Shown in pieces: positions 19,001-26,460 of a DNA stretch of 64,000 bases (the first letter of the stretch is position 1; every line of letters starts with the position of its first letter). The stretch is from CAG-411 sp963643465 (GTDB lineage Bacteria; Bacillota; Clostridia; Lachnospirales; Lachnospiraceae). Position numbers and translations under genes: made by a program. The stretch spans positions 124,001-188,000 of the forward strand of contig CAVIJT010000003.1 of the NCBI GenBank assembly GCA_963643465.1, given 5' to 3'. Under the pieces are notes generated by a model, which was given only the letters and a program-made list of their open reading frames with translations, had not been told where the DNA came from and did not search any database.

Positions 19001-19719
19001 ATGATTTGTCCTCATATGAACAACAGGAAAGACGGGCATATCAGGCGTTTCGTAAAGTATTTTCCAAATTGGAGCGAAATCCAAGAGAAATTTTGTACGA
19101 CACATTGCCAAAAGCGTTTGGTTTGGTAGGGGAATATTCCAAACTTACCTCTGTTATTCTTCGTATGAAAACAGAGATGGAAAACTATTTTATGGCACTT
19201 TGTAATAAGATGGCAAAGAAAACAAGAACAGTGTTTGGCATGAATGAGAAAGAGGATTTTCTTCGTTCCTTGCAGCAGTATTGTGATGCACACACAGCAG
19301 AAGGGGAGGAATATGTCAAATCAAGACAGACACAGGATTTTTTGCGTTGTGTAAAACAATTATCCACCCATGATGAGCAAGAAATTGTCGGGAAAATCAG
19401 CAAGACAGTCCTTGATTTATATGTGGAGGACTGGAAAGAAGAAACCTTTTTGCAGTACGAAGAAGCGTTGCGAACCATTCAGAAAGAGTTGGTGCAACTG
19501 GAAAGTGGTTCCCAAGAGGGAATGCAAAGGCTGGTATTTACCAATCGAATGGGACAGGAAGTGGTAAAGCATCTTCGAATGGAGCAGGAAGAAGATGGAG
19601 TTAGTGAATATTTGCAAAATGAGATAGAAAGTGCGTTGGAAGAGTTTGGAGATAGTATGGAAACCAATCAGAAAATTACAGTGATGGTGCGGATGATTGA
19701 AAAATTGTTAGAGGAGTAG
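16066..19719 (+). CDS. sspC: SspC-like large P-loop ATPase
   Basis: A 1217-residue protein with Walker A GPYGKGKS at residues 62-69 and Walker B LIFDEFSKF at about 249-257. The remaining 900 residues are largely helical with no second catalytic motif that I recognise. It fits SspC, the ATPase of the single-strand phosphorothioation complex, by neighbourhood (DUF4007 and PP-loop genes upstream, cysteine desulfurase downstream) and by its one N-terminal P-loop. The TAGGAGAG ribosome site overlaps the end of sspB. Its stop codon TAG is also the first base triplet of a 204-bp palindromic element (19717-19920), which may terminate or modulate transcription toward sspA. Confidence 0.8.
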   Translation: MQQLKEIIHINKTFQKSINLRLNYNDEEKIDGYIPTTASVQILKKYMEQMVHGGVRSSILIGPYGKGKSHLLLVLLALLSKKNREFHPLALERLVNKLKNVDIEAGTLAEQTLAKNYYLPVLVSGTQQDINRTFLLALREALEREGLDGLMPSTYYEEAQKTIFLWKEQYPATYEQFVNCLREREKNIESHLHGLQHYEEPELICFQEIYPLLTAGSVFEPMVQMDLTVLYKSINEAICEQYGYSGIVLIFDEFSKFVEGYPKERFSGAMEILQSLCELANDSKNQELHVILVAHKAMKEYKNKLPKEVINAYTGVEGRLQEIYFTTSLKNSYELIQNVLKKEEKSFSKITKLPEFQQMQSKAYTLPYFKNLFLKEDFEKIVATGCYPLTPVTAYLLLKISEIAVQNERTVFTFLTNEEPYSLVDALEHLDETKSFVTAGQIYDYFCHVFQKEDSTQNIHQEWLKAEYALSVEKGAKEQELIKTLALILMVGKQDEMYAKDEVLSIGCGMDENEFDQVMEGLCARNVILFRKHTRSYAFKNNIGVDVDKEIEKRIQTKFAKINLCKELENISELEYELPKRYNHKYTMTRYFSYQFMEEKDYLALRDSKYLFEETFSDGKLLAILREEENRVEEVKQQTKRLSNPRVVVLYPQSAISLEPLVKKILAVRSLKNDKEFLEDNKVLERELIMYEEDLLFECNVQIEQEFLPMYGNCMVLHEETCYDKKRFLQKKSDSKFNQFLSEILENYYNHAPKINNELINRRMLTGQIKKARLKLIANILEQQEFQQYGKGKMAEATIFRAVFLRTGVLELVLEDERISYPWDLGVKHVLDRMHAFIAETAKGEKKSFAHLYEELQGKNYGVRRGVLPLYLAYALAFTHGEENSKVWNLRTGMPVLYLRDREVELKPEVFDNINEHPEEYYLLLEPVSGERDSYLQALEQAFLEDTREAFVSKNKRLARITDGMYRWYCSLPQCSRNYDLSSYEQQERRAYQAFRKVFSKLERNPREILYDTLPKAFGLVGEYSKLTSVILRMKTEMENYFMALCNKMAKKTRTVFGMNEKEDFLRSLQQYCDAHTAEGEEYVKSRQTQDFLRCVKQLSTHDEQEIVGKISKTVLDLYVEDWKEETFLQYEEALRTIQKELVQLESGSQEGMQRLVFTNRMGQEVVKHLRMEQEEDGVSEYLQNEIESALEEFGDSMETNQKITVMVRMIEKLLEE

Positions 19720-19920
19720 GTAATTGCGAAATTTTGTACTACATGTTGATATTTGTACAGATTGTCTATCATCACAAGTACGTTTGCACTGCCCGACACT
19801 CGTAGCGGTACTAAGGCACTAAATTACAGTGCCTAAGTACCGACGGTGTCGGAAGCACTTGTTCATGATAGGACAATCTGTACAAATAAATATTGTGTAT
19901 AGAAATTTCGCAATTACCTA
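19717..19920. mobile_element. 204-bp palindromic MITE-like element, copy 1
   Basis: Perfect 18-bp terminal inverted repeats TAGGTAATTGCGAAATTT at 19717-19734 and 19903-19920. The interior is also nearly self-complementary (TTTGTACAGATTGTC with GACAATCTGTACAAA; GGCACT with AGTGCC at the centre). A related 209-bp copy in opposite orientation lies at 50963-51171, sharing GTACCGACGGTGTCGG and CCCGACACTCGTAGCGGTAC. It carries no gene. The ends TA-GG and CC-TA would allow a TA target duplication. Left edge coincides with the sspC stop codon. Confidence 0.8.
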
Positions 19921-19954
19921 TTTCAAATAAGTTGGCAAGATGTAGTGTCCGAAT

Positions 19955-20068
19955 TGCTCTTATCAAGTTGCGTAGTAATGTTTAATTTTGACAGATGGTT
20001 TGATGCGGCTACCTGTCACCCAGCCATCTGTCAATTGAAACGGAAAAGTGTGCAACTTGATAAGAGCA
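19955..20068. repeat. 114-bp interrupted palindrome before sspA
   Basis: Outer arms TGCTCTTATCAAGTTGC (19955-19971) and GCAACTTGATAAGAGCA (20052-20068) are perfectly complementary. Inner arms TTGACAGATGG (19988-19998) and CCATCTGTCAA (20024-20034) are too. It is unrelated in sequence to the neighbouring 204-bp element. It may be another non-autonomous element, or a structured leader of sspA. Confidence 0.8.
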
Positions 20069-20124
20069 GTACAGAGTCTCCAGACGTAAATGGGCTTCAC
20101 AAAAAAAGTATAGAGGGTGAAAGG

Positions 20125-21378
20125 ATGCAAAAGAAAAACAATTCCCAGTTTTTGTGGTTTGATTTAGAAAGGCTGCAACAGGAGGAAAAACAATACATTT
20201 ATATGGATAATGCAGCAACCACATTTCCAAAGCCAGAATGTGTATGTGATGCAATGGACCAAGTGAATCGCTATTTGTCAGTAAATGCAGGCAGAGGCTC
20301 CTATCAACTGGCACAAATTGCCACAGAGGGAATGGATATCCTTAGGGAAGAGTTATTACATATGGTACATGCTAAAGAAATGGGAGAAGTGTTTTTCACA
20401 TCCTCTGCCACTATTGCATGCAACCAAATAATAGGTGGATGCCAGATTTCCAAAGAGGATGTGGTGTATGTATCTCCCTTTTTGCATAATGCAATGGGAA
20501 GAACCTTATATTTACAGCAGCAAGCCTGTGGATGTACGGTGAAAGAGCTTCCTATAAATGAAAAAACGTTGGAAATTAACCTTGAAAAAATGGAATATGT
20601 GTTTCGGAAAAATCCGCCAGCCTATGTGTTTGTTAGTCATGTGTGTAATGTGACCGGCTATGTGTTGCCGGTTGCCACAATTTATAAAATTGCGAAAAAT
20701 GTGACAGATGGCAGGGCAAAAGTGATTGTGGATGGGGCGCAATCCGTTGGTCTTATAGATATAGATTATCGACAGACGCCTTATGATGCACTGATATTTG
20801 CAGGTCATAAAACGTTGTATGGCCCTTTTGGGATTGCTGGTTTTGTTAAGAAAAAAGATTTTGCGTTGCAATCATATCTTGCAGGTGGAACTGGAAGTGA
20901 GTCTTTGACACTTTCTATGCCAACAGAAAGTCCAAATAATCTGGAATCGGGAAGTCCCAATTTGCCTGCTATTGCCGGACTGTATGCGGCGGTACAGTTT
21001 TTAAAAGAGCAGGGGATAGACACTATACGAAAACATGAAAAAGCCATGACCGATTTATTGGTGAAAGGACTTTCTTCCATTGATGGAGTTACTTTATACG
21101 TTCCTGATAATCGAGAGCAACATATTGGGATTGTGTCCTTTTCTGTAAAAGACTGGTTAGGGGAAAACTATTTGGCAGAGGATATTGGAGCTTTGTTGGA
21201 TCGGGAGTATGGCATTGCTGTTCGAACCGGATACCATTGTGCGCCGTTGATTCATAAGTATTTAAAGGATGAAGAATACAGCGGAACTGTTCGAGCTAGT
21301 GTAGGTTGGTTTACCAAAAAAGAACAGGTGGAGCAGTTGGTACAGGCAGTAAGGAAAATTGTAGAAGGAGAACTATAG
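20125..21378 (+). CDS. sspA: SspA-like cysteine desulfurase
   Basis: A 417-residue class V aminotransferase-fold enzyme that would take sulfur from L-cysteine as a persulfide. Visible are YMDNAATTFPKPECV near the N-terminus, the PLP lysine at about 228 in FAGHKTLYGPFG, and the catalytic cysteine at about 372 in RTGYHCAPLIHKYL. I start at ATG 20125, with GAGGGTGAAAGG directly upstream. The same frame is open from 19945, but that extension lies inside the palindrome and has no ribosome site. It is separated from sspC by 405 bases holding two hairpin elements, while sspE follows after 30 bases. Role in the Ssp system is from context. Confidence 0.9.
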   Translation: MQKKNNSQFLWFDLERLQQEEKQYIYMDNAATTFPKPECVCDAMDQVNRYLSVNAGRGSYQLAQIATEGMDILREELLHMVHAKEMGEVFFTSSATIACNQIIGGCQISKEDVVYVSPFLHNAMGRTLYLQQQACGCTVKELPINEKTLEINLEKMEYVFRKNPPAYVFVSHVCNVTGYVLPVATIYKIAKNVTDGRAKVIVDGAQSVGLIDIDYRQTPYDALIFAGHKTLYGPFGIAGFVKKKDFALQSYLAGGTGSESLTLSMPTESPNNLESGSPNLPAIAGLYAAVQFLKEQGIDTIRKHEKAMTDLLVKGLSSIDGVTLYVPDNREQHIGIVSFSVKDWLGENYLAEDIGALLDREYGIAVRTGYHCAPLIHKYLKDEEYSGTVRASVGWFTKKEQVEQLVQAVRKIVEGEL

Positions 21379-21408
21379 AGTAAGCGCACAAATGATGAGG
21401 AGGATAAA

Positions 21409-23652
21409 ATGAAGTTAGAAGGAGCATATATTAGGAATATTTTGCATATGGTTTGCGCCAAAGAAAAGGATAAAGAAATAAAACCATTAAAAGTGAATAT
21501 ACCATATTATCAACGTCCCTATCAATGGGAAAAAACGCAAATTACCAATTTGATTTGTGATTTTGAAAAAAATTTAGAATTGAATAAAGAGGATAAAACG
21601 TATTTTGTGGGAGCAGTTGTATTAGTCAGCGATTCCAATAGAAATTGTGTGCCGGATTTGATTGATGGACAGCAGCGTGTCACAACTGTATTTTTGTTGA
21701 ATTATCTAAAGTATTTACTACTTTTGTCTAAAATAGATGTTTGGTTAGAACAACATAATGTAATTCCTATTCAGAGAGAATTGGAGAAAATGGTTCAGTG
21801 TTATGAATATTTAGTAGGAACAAAAAAAGCGAAAGAATTTCAAGAATTGGCATCAAAATTGGAAGTGGAACTTACGCGATGGTTGTCAGAGAGAGATGAC
21901 AGTATTATAGATCGTTTTAGACAGGACTATAAAAAAATTGTGGGATTACCTGTGGAGAAGGATTTAGCAAATATAGGGACATATATGGAAGAATGGCAAA
22001 ACGTAAGAAAACAGGTATTGAAAAACGAGGAATTTGCCATTCAGTATAGTAGAAAATCTTTAAATGCAAAACTAGGGGAAGCCTTAGCCAATGTGGCTAT
22101 TGTGTTTGATAGTAATTATGCACCTAAATTTGAAACCTCTTATTTGGGAGAGGACGATATTATAAATCAGTATATTAATGCAATGAGATGGATTTATGAT
22201 TCTTTAAAAGACACGAAAAAAGTACAGCTTGCAAAAGCACCTTTAGAGCAGGTTTCTAGTTACATTGAAGTGATAGATGAAATGTTAGACAATCTTGAAT
22301 TTTGTGTCATTGTATCAGAAGAAACCGATGATGCGTATACCTTGTTTGAAGTGTTAAACGACCGTGCATTTAAAGTGTCGGATATTTCCTTAATTAAGAA
22401 TCAATATTTAAAAAGATATTGTTTAACTACTGAAGATATTGAGAAAGATGCGAATGTGGAAGAAATTGATGAATTATGGGGCAATATTTTTGATGATGAT
22501 ATTTCAAATGCACGAGTATCAAAAATTTCTTATTTCGCAACGGTTTATTTAACTGGAAACCAAGAACTGGACAATAAAAATAATCCTAAGTTCCGTTATG
22601 ATATTGAAACATATTTAGAACAATATTCCCAATATTCTTTCGATCAATTACAGGCAGATATCAAAGTATATGAAATGATTCGAATGATTGTGAAGGATTG
22701 GTTATCAAAATCAAAGGACACAACAAAATCTATTAAAAGTGAAAATATGTTAGATAAGTCCATTACCTATCGAACGTTACAGGCTACAAATGCGTTTGGG
22801 TATGATGCGGTTTTAGCTGCGGAAGTATGTTTGATTTTGAAAAAATATATGGAGTTACATCAGGGACCAATTGTAATAGAAGAATATAGAGATTATTTGA
22901 AAGAATTGTTTGAAGACAAGGATTGCAGCAATGCTGATTTTGCAGATATTCATGAATGGTTTTTTGAAATGTGGAAAGTATTATTTTTGGCAAAAGATTA
23001 TTCTTGTCCAAGAAAATTGGCTCAAGATATTATTTCAAAGGCTTCTCGAAAAAGCAAAACATTTCCTGTGTGTAGCATAAGCAGCCAGTTGAAATGTGAT
23101 TTAGATAAAGAATTTGACCAGTGGTTTGAAGATTGGAAATATAGTTCCAATTCCTCAGATAAATATAGAGTAAAAGTGCTATTGCTACATTTGATGCACA
23201 TGCAGAAGGAAGATAAGAAATTGGTATGCAAAGAGATTAATATGTTTTTTAAACATCCGGACAAAATTCAATTGGATCATTTAGAGGCACAAAAAATACA
23301 GGAATTTTACGAAGGGGCATATTATGAACCTGGGGTTGGGAAAATCAGGGAAACTATGATTCAAAGCATTGGAAATATTATGATTTTAGATCAGACTGCG
23401 AACAATTCGAAAAATAATATGCCACTGCAAAAAGCCTTGGGATTTTATAATGATTTTAGCAGCCATTGGTTGGTAACAGAAATTGAGAAATTATTGGAGG
23501 ATGAAGCAAATCATAAAAAATTTCTCATTGGAAAAGAGGAGATATTAGTTCCAGAGGAAACATTTTTCCTGGATAGAAAAAATAGATTAAAAGCATATTT
23601 TAAAGCTATTTTGCATAATACAAATATAACAAATACGGAATTACCTATATAA
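21409..23652 (+). CDS. sspE: SspE-like phosphorothioation-dependent restriction protein (DUF262 / DUF1524-like)
   Basis: A 747-residue protein. The N-terminal DUF262 domain has YQRPYQW (34-40) and DGQQRVTT (from residue 86), a nucleotide-binding region that in SspE senses the phosphorothioate mark. The C-terminus contains a DUF1524-like segment, LDHLEAQK near 622 and GNIMILDQTANNSKNN near 655-670, as in HNH nicking domains. The usual proline after the first histidine (HxxP) is missing here. In known SspABCD-SspE systems this protein damages unmodified phage DNA. AGGAGG precedes the ATG at 21409, 30 bases after sspA, and a terminator ends the operon at 23683. Confidence 0.85.
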   Translation: MKLEGAYIRNILHMVCAKEKDKEIKPLKVNIPYYQRPYQWEKTQITNLICDFEKNLELNKEDKTYFVGAVVLVSDSNRNCVPDLIDGQQRVTTVFLLNYLKYLLLLSKIDVWLEQHNVIPIQRELEKMVQCYEYLVGTKKAKEFQELASKLEVELTRWLSERDDSIIDRFRQDYKKIVGLPVEKDLANIGTYMEEWQNVRKQVLKNEEFAIQYSRKSLNAKLGEALANVAIVFDSNYAPKFETSYLGEDDIINQYINAMRWIYDSLKDTKKVQLAKAPLEQVSSYIEVIDEMLDNLEFCVIVSEETDDAYTLFEVLNDRAFKVSDISLIKNQYLKRYCLTTEDIEKDANVEEIDELWGNIFDDDISNARVSKISYFATVYLTGNQELDNKNNPKFRYDIETYLEQYSQYSFDQLQADIKVYEMIRMIVKDWLSKSKDTTKSIKSENMLDKSITYRTLQATNAFGYDAVLAAEVCLILKKYMELHQGPIVIEEYRDYLKELFEDKDCSNADFADIHEWFFEMWKVLFLAKDYSCPRKLAQDIISKASRKSKTFPVCSISSQLKCDLDKEFDQWFEDWKYSSNSSDKYRVKVLLLHLMHMQKEDKKLVCKEINMFFKHPDKIQLDHLEAQKIQEFYEGAYYEPGVGKIRETMIQSIGNIMILDQTANNSKNNMPLQKALGFYNDFSSHWLVTEIEKLLEDEANHKKFLIGKEEILVPEETFFLDRKNRLKAYFKAILHNTNITNTELPI

Positions 23653-23682
23653 AATACAGAATAAATATTTGTAAAAAATAAA

Positions 23683-23720
23683 AGGATTGTTAGGGATGGA
23701 TGTCCTAGCAATCTTTTTTT
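23683..23720 (+). terminator. Terminator of the Ssp operon
   Basis: Stem GATTGTTAGG (23685-23694) with CCTAGCAATC (23704-23713), then seven T. A second small hairpin, ATAGGAAAGTTCGTCCTAT at 23726-23744, follows immediately. Confidence 0.9.
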
Positions 23721-23841
23721 GCTTTATAGGAAAGTTCGTCCTATGAATAAAAAATAGGATTGCAGAACAAACTGTGTTATACTTAAGTTTATAAAATAGA
23801 AAAATTAAGCTACATAAAATATTTGTAGGGAGGAATGCCTG

Positions 23842-24183
23842 ATGTCTGATTTATTAAGTAACATAGAGTTAGGTTTAACGTATATTGTTGAGTTTGGTAC
23901 TATTTTATTAGAATTATTTGGAGTTATTGTTTTGTTATGTACTGCCCTAAAAAGTTTTATTCAGTGGTTTCGTCGGGACTCCAAACTTCGATTACATTTG
24001 GCACAAGGAATTGCAATATCCCTTGAATTTAAAATGGGAAGTGAAGTTCTTCGTACCGTTATTGTTCGCGAGTGGGCGGAACTTGGCATTTTAGGTGCTG
24101 TTATTTTGTTGCGTGGCTTGCTGACTTTTTTAATTCATTGGGAAATCAAGCATGAAGAGGCGGCGTTGGAAAAAAATAAGTAA
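23842..24183 (+). CDS. DUF1622 family membrane protein
   Basis: A 113-residue protein with two or three membrane segments: about 14-36 (IVEFGTILLELFGVIVLLCTA) and 80-100 (ELGILGAVILLRGLLTFLIHW). Between them is the conserved cytoplasmic loop RLHLAQGIAISLEFKMGSEV that marks DUF1622. Family function is unknown. It has its own AGGGAGG ribosome site and stands alone between the Ssp terminator and a zinc-ribbon gene; there is no evidence that it belongs to the defence system. Confidence 0.85.
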   Translation: MSDLLSNIELGLTYIVEFGTILLELFGVIVLLCTALKSFIQWFRRDSKLRLHLAQGIAISLEFKMGSEVLRTVIVREWAELGILGAVILLRGLLTFLIHWEIKHEEAALEKNK

Positions 24184-24351
24184 TATGAAAGAAAACTCCT
24201 ATATTGTTGCATATGCCAGTTTGTAATTGTACATACTGTTTTTATGGGACATCTGTTAAGATGATATATTTAGTAGGTGTCTCTTATAGTTACACCTTGT
24301 CAGAGGTAAATAGTAACTGTAAAAATGTATGTGAGAGTAGGAGAGATAAAA

Positions 24352-24705
24352 ATGGAAAGAAAAATATGTAAAAAATGCCATCATGGAAACCAGGAAAATG
24401 CGCATTTTTGTACAGAGTGTGGCGCACAGCTTGATGAGGACGAGAAAAAAAGAGGGAGCTTTTTGGAACATGGATTTGCGCCCGATCCCAATGCAAATAT
24501 GCAGCTTGCTAGAGGATTTAATCCTTCAGCCATAGTAGATTCTGTATCTTTGGAAAAAACAATGGCAGAAAATAGTGGTGGGCAGCATAAAACCGTAGAC
24601 ACTAGAGTGGAAATGAAAGAAGATGGGAATTGGTATTGTCCGGATTGTGGAGAAAAAAATTCCGCAGGTCATATGTCTTGCAGGGGATGTGGCCGTTATT
24701 TATAG
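24352..24705 (+). CDS. Double zinc-ribbon protein
   Basis: A 117-residue soluble protein with a zinc ribbon at each end: CKKCHHGNQENAHFCTECG near the N-terminus and CPDCGEKN..CRGCG at the C-terminus. The middle is low in complexity with no recognised fold. I start at ATG 24352, where AGGAG is 9 bases upstream; the frame is open from 24325 but lacks a site. Function unknown; such proteins often act as small scaffolds. The following terminator (24708-24733) isolates it. Confidence 0.75.
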   Translation: MERKICKKCHHGNQENAHFCTECGAQLDEDEKKRGSFLEHGFAPDPNANMQLARGFNPSAIVDSVSLEKTMAENSGGQHKTVDTRVEMKEDGNWYCPDCGEKNSAGHMSCRGCGRYL

Positions 24706-24707
24706 TA

Positions 24708-24733
24708 TTGCCGCCTTTGGCGGCATTTTTTTC
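24708..24733 (+). terminator. Terminator after the zinc-ribbon gene
   Basis: GCCGCC-TTT-GGCGGC at 24710-24724 followed by a T run. Confidence 0.85.
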
Positions 24734-24826
24734 GTGATTTACTGTATTCTAAAAAAATAAAAAATTTTGTAACGAAATCAAAAAAATAGACATTAACAAA
24801 TATAAAAAGAGGAAAGGAGGACCGTT

Positions 24827-25309
24827 ATGGAATCCATCGAGGAAATTTATCAACAACACGCGCAGACGGTGTACAAATATGTAATGACGTTGGCGAAAAA
24901 TCCGGATGTGGCAGAAGAAATCACACAGGAAACTTTTTATCAAGCAATCAAGAGTATTCATCGTTATGATCAAAGTTGCAAAATAACCACCTGGTTGTGT
25001 GCTATTGCAAAAAATGTATTCTTTGCTTATCAGAGAAAACATCCTGCCACAAAAGAGGTAGATGAACTGGAGCAGTCCGTATCTTCTGCGGAATCTCATG
25101 TGATTGGAGAACTGGATCGTGTACAGTTGATTCAGGCATTACATAAATGTGCGGAACCTTATCGGGAAGTGATGTATTTGCGAGTATTTGGAAACTTGTC
25201 CTTTAAAGAAATCGGTGAAGTGATGGGAAAAACGGAAAATTGGGCAAGAGTTACATTTTATCGGGGAAAAGAACGTGTCAGAAAGGAGTTTGTGAGAGAT
25301 GAAAAATGA
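24827..25309 (+). CDS. ECF-type RNA polymerase sigma factor
   Basis: A 160-residue sigma-70 family protein reduced to region 2 (DVAEEITQETFYQAIKSIHRY..TWLCAIAKN, residues 25-65) and region 4 (REVMYLRVFGNLSFKEIGEVMGK, residues 105-140). This is the ECF layout. The next gene starts 11 bases before its stop and encodes a zf-HC2 anti-sigma factor, the standard coupled pair. An AAAGGAGG site precedes the ATG. A TGTAACGAAA element at 24768 upstream could be an autoregulatory -35, which is speculative. Confidence 0.93.
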   Translation: MESIEEIYQQHAQTVYKYVMTLAKNPDVAEEITQETFYQAIKSIHRYDQSCKITTWLCAIAKNVFFAYQRKHPATKEVDELEQSVSSAESHVIGELDRVQLIQALHKCAEPYREVMYLRVFGNLSFKEIGEVMGKTENWARVTFYRGKERVRKEFVRDEK

Positions 25310-26300
25310 GTTGACTTGTGAAATTGTGGAAGATTTATTGCCTTCCTATGTGGAGGAATTAACCAATGATGTAACCAATGAGGCGGTTCGGGTGCATATG
25401 GAGACTTGTGAAACTTGCAGAGAAAAATTAGAAACAATAAAAGAACCGGTTTTGCAGGAAGAAACGGTAGAAGAAAAAGAAATTGATTATTTAAAAAAGA
25501 CAAGAAGGGGGTATCATAAAAAAGCAATAATAGGTGTGGCAATTACAGCAATGGCATTGTTACTGTTTTTTCTTGTGAGAACATCTGTAGTATCTACTGG
25601 TGTAGAGGATTCTTCGTTGATTGATTGCACGATAAAAGTGGATGAAACAGAAAAATTCGTGTATTTTTGTGGAAATTTAGTGGATTCTTCCAAAGGTATT
25701 GCAGATGTTTCTTATGAAATGGAAGATGGAGTATTAGAAATTTCTGTGCGACAAACATGGACACCTATTTTTTACAAAAATGCCGTGGCGGAACACTATT
25801 ACTATGAAGGAGAATTGACACAGGTTCGTGTGGAGAATCGTATTGTGTGGGATCATGGAAAAGAAATTTTGCCAGAGGTAGCCAATATTTATGATACGAA
25901 GCACTTATATATTGGCGACCCTTCTGCCAATGGAAATTCCCTTAGAGCATTAGGGGTTCAGAAAAAGTTGGGAGATTATACCATGGAATTATATACTACG
26001 GAAGAACCTTATGGTATGGCCCTATTTTTGGACGAAAATTATAGCAAAGAATCGGTAGAAAAATTGGAAAAATGGATGAAGAGTTATGCAAGTGCTATGA
26101 TTGCGCTAATTGACAATATGAATTATATGAATTTTTCGTATCAGGTAGAGGGAAAAGAATGTACGTTTACCTTTACTGAGCAACAGGCAGATGAACTGGC
26201 AGGGCAGTCCGTTAAAGCTATGGCAGATAATGGGGCAGATTTCCAAAAACTTATGGATATTTTGGATTTAGTGCAGGAAGTGGCTTTATACCAACAGTAA
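25299..26300 (+). CDS. Anti-sigma factor with zf-HC2 domain
   Basis: A 333-residue membrane protein. The N-terminal zf-HC2 zinc domain shows HMETCETCRE at about residues 32-41. One transmembrane segment follows at about 76-96 (AIIGVAITAMALLLFFLV), then a 230-residue extracytoplasmic domain. It would hold the sigma factor encoded just upstream until an envelope signal arrives. The two genes overlap by 11 bases (ATGAAAAATGA), so they are translationally coupled. The external domain is not recognised, hence the signal is unknown. A hairpin terminator follows at 26309. Confidence 0.88.
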   Translation: MKNELTCEIVEDLLPSYVEELTNDVTNEAVRVHMETCETCREKLETIKEPVLQEETVEEKEIDYLKKTRRGYHKKAIIGVAITAMALLLFFLVRTSVVSTGVEDSSLIDCTIKVDETEKFVYFCGNLVDSSKGIADVSYEMEDGVLEISVRQTWTPIFYKNAVAEHYYYEGELTQVRVENRIVWDHGKEILPEVANIYDTKHLYIGDPSANGNSLRALGVQKKLGDYTMELYTTEEPYGMALFLDENYSKESVEKLEKWMKSYASAMIALIDNMNYMNFSYQVEGKECTFTFTEQQADELAGQSVKAMADNGADFQKLMDILDLVQEVALYQQ

Positions 26301-26308
26301 TATTTTGT

Positions 26309-26345
26309 GTAACAGTTCAGTCGTTGGCTGAACTGTTACTATTTT
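26309..26345 (+). terminator. Terminator of the sigma/anti-sigma operon
   Basis: Perfect stem GTAACAGTTCAG (26309-26320) with CTGAACTGTTAC (26328-26339), loop TCGTTGG, tail TATTTTGT. The 15-mer GTAACAGTTCAGTCG is repeated at 41847-41861. Confidence 0.8.
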
Positions 26346-26460
26346 GTCCAAATGCGACAATGGTAACATTGAAAAAACAGCAAAAATGTGGTACAATCGC
26401 TACGGGATTATATTCTTTTTATGAATAATTTTTTAAGATACAATCAGAGGAGGAGTCCGG

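Noticed and set aside
19717..19920. Complete insertion sequence
   Set aside because: Only 204 bp with no transposase reading frame; no autonomous partner element is seen in the window.
19945..20124. N-terminal extension of sspA from 19945
   Set aside because: It is encoded by the palindromic element, lacks a ribosome site and aligns with nothing expected of a cysteine desulfurase; ATG 20125 has a proper site.
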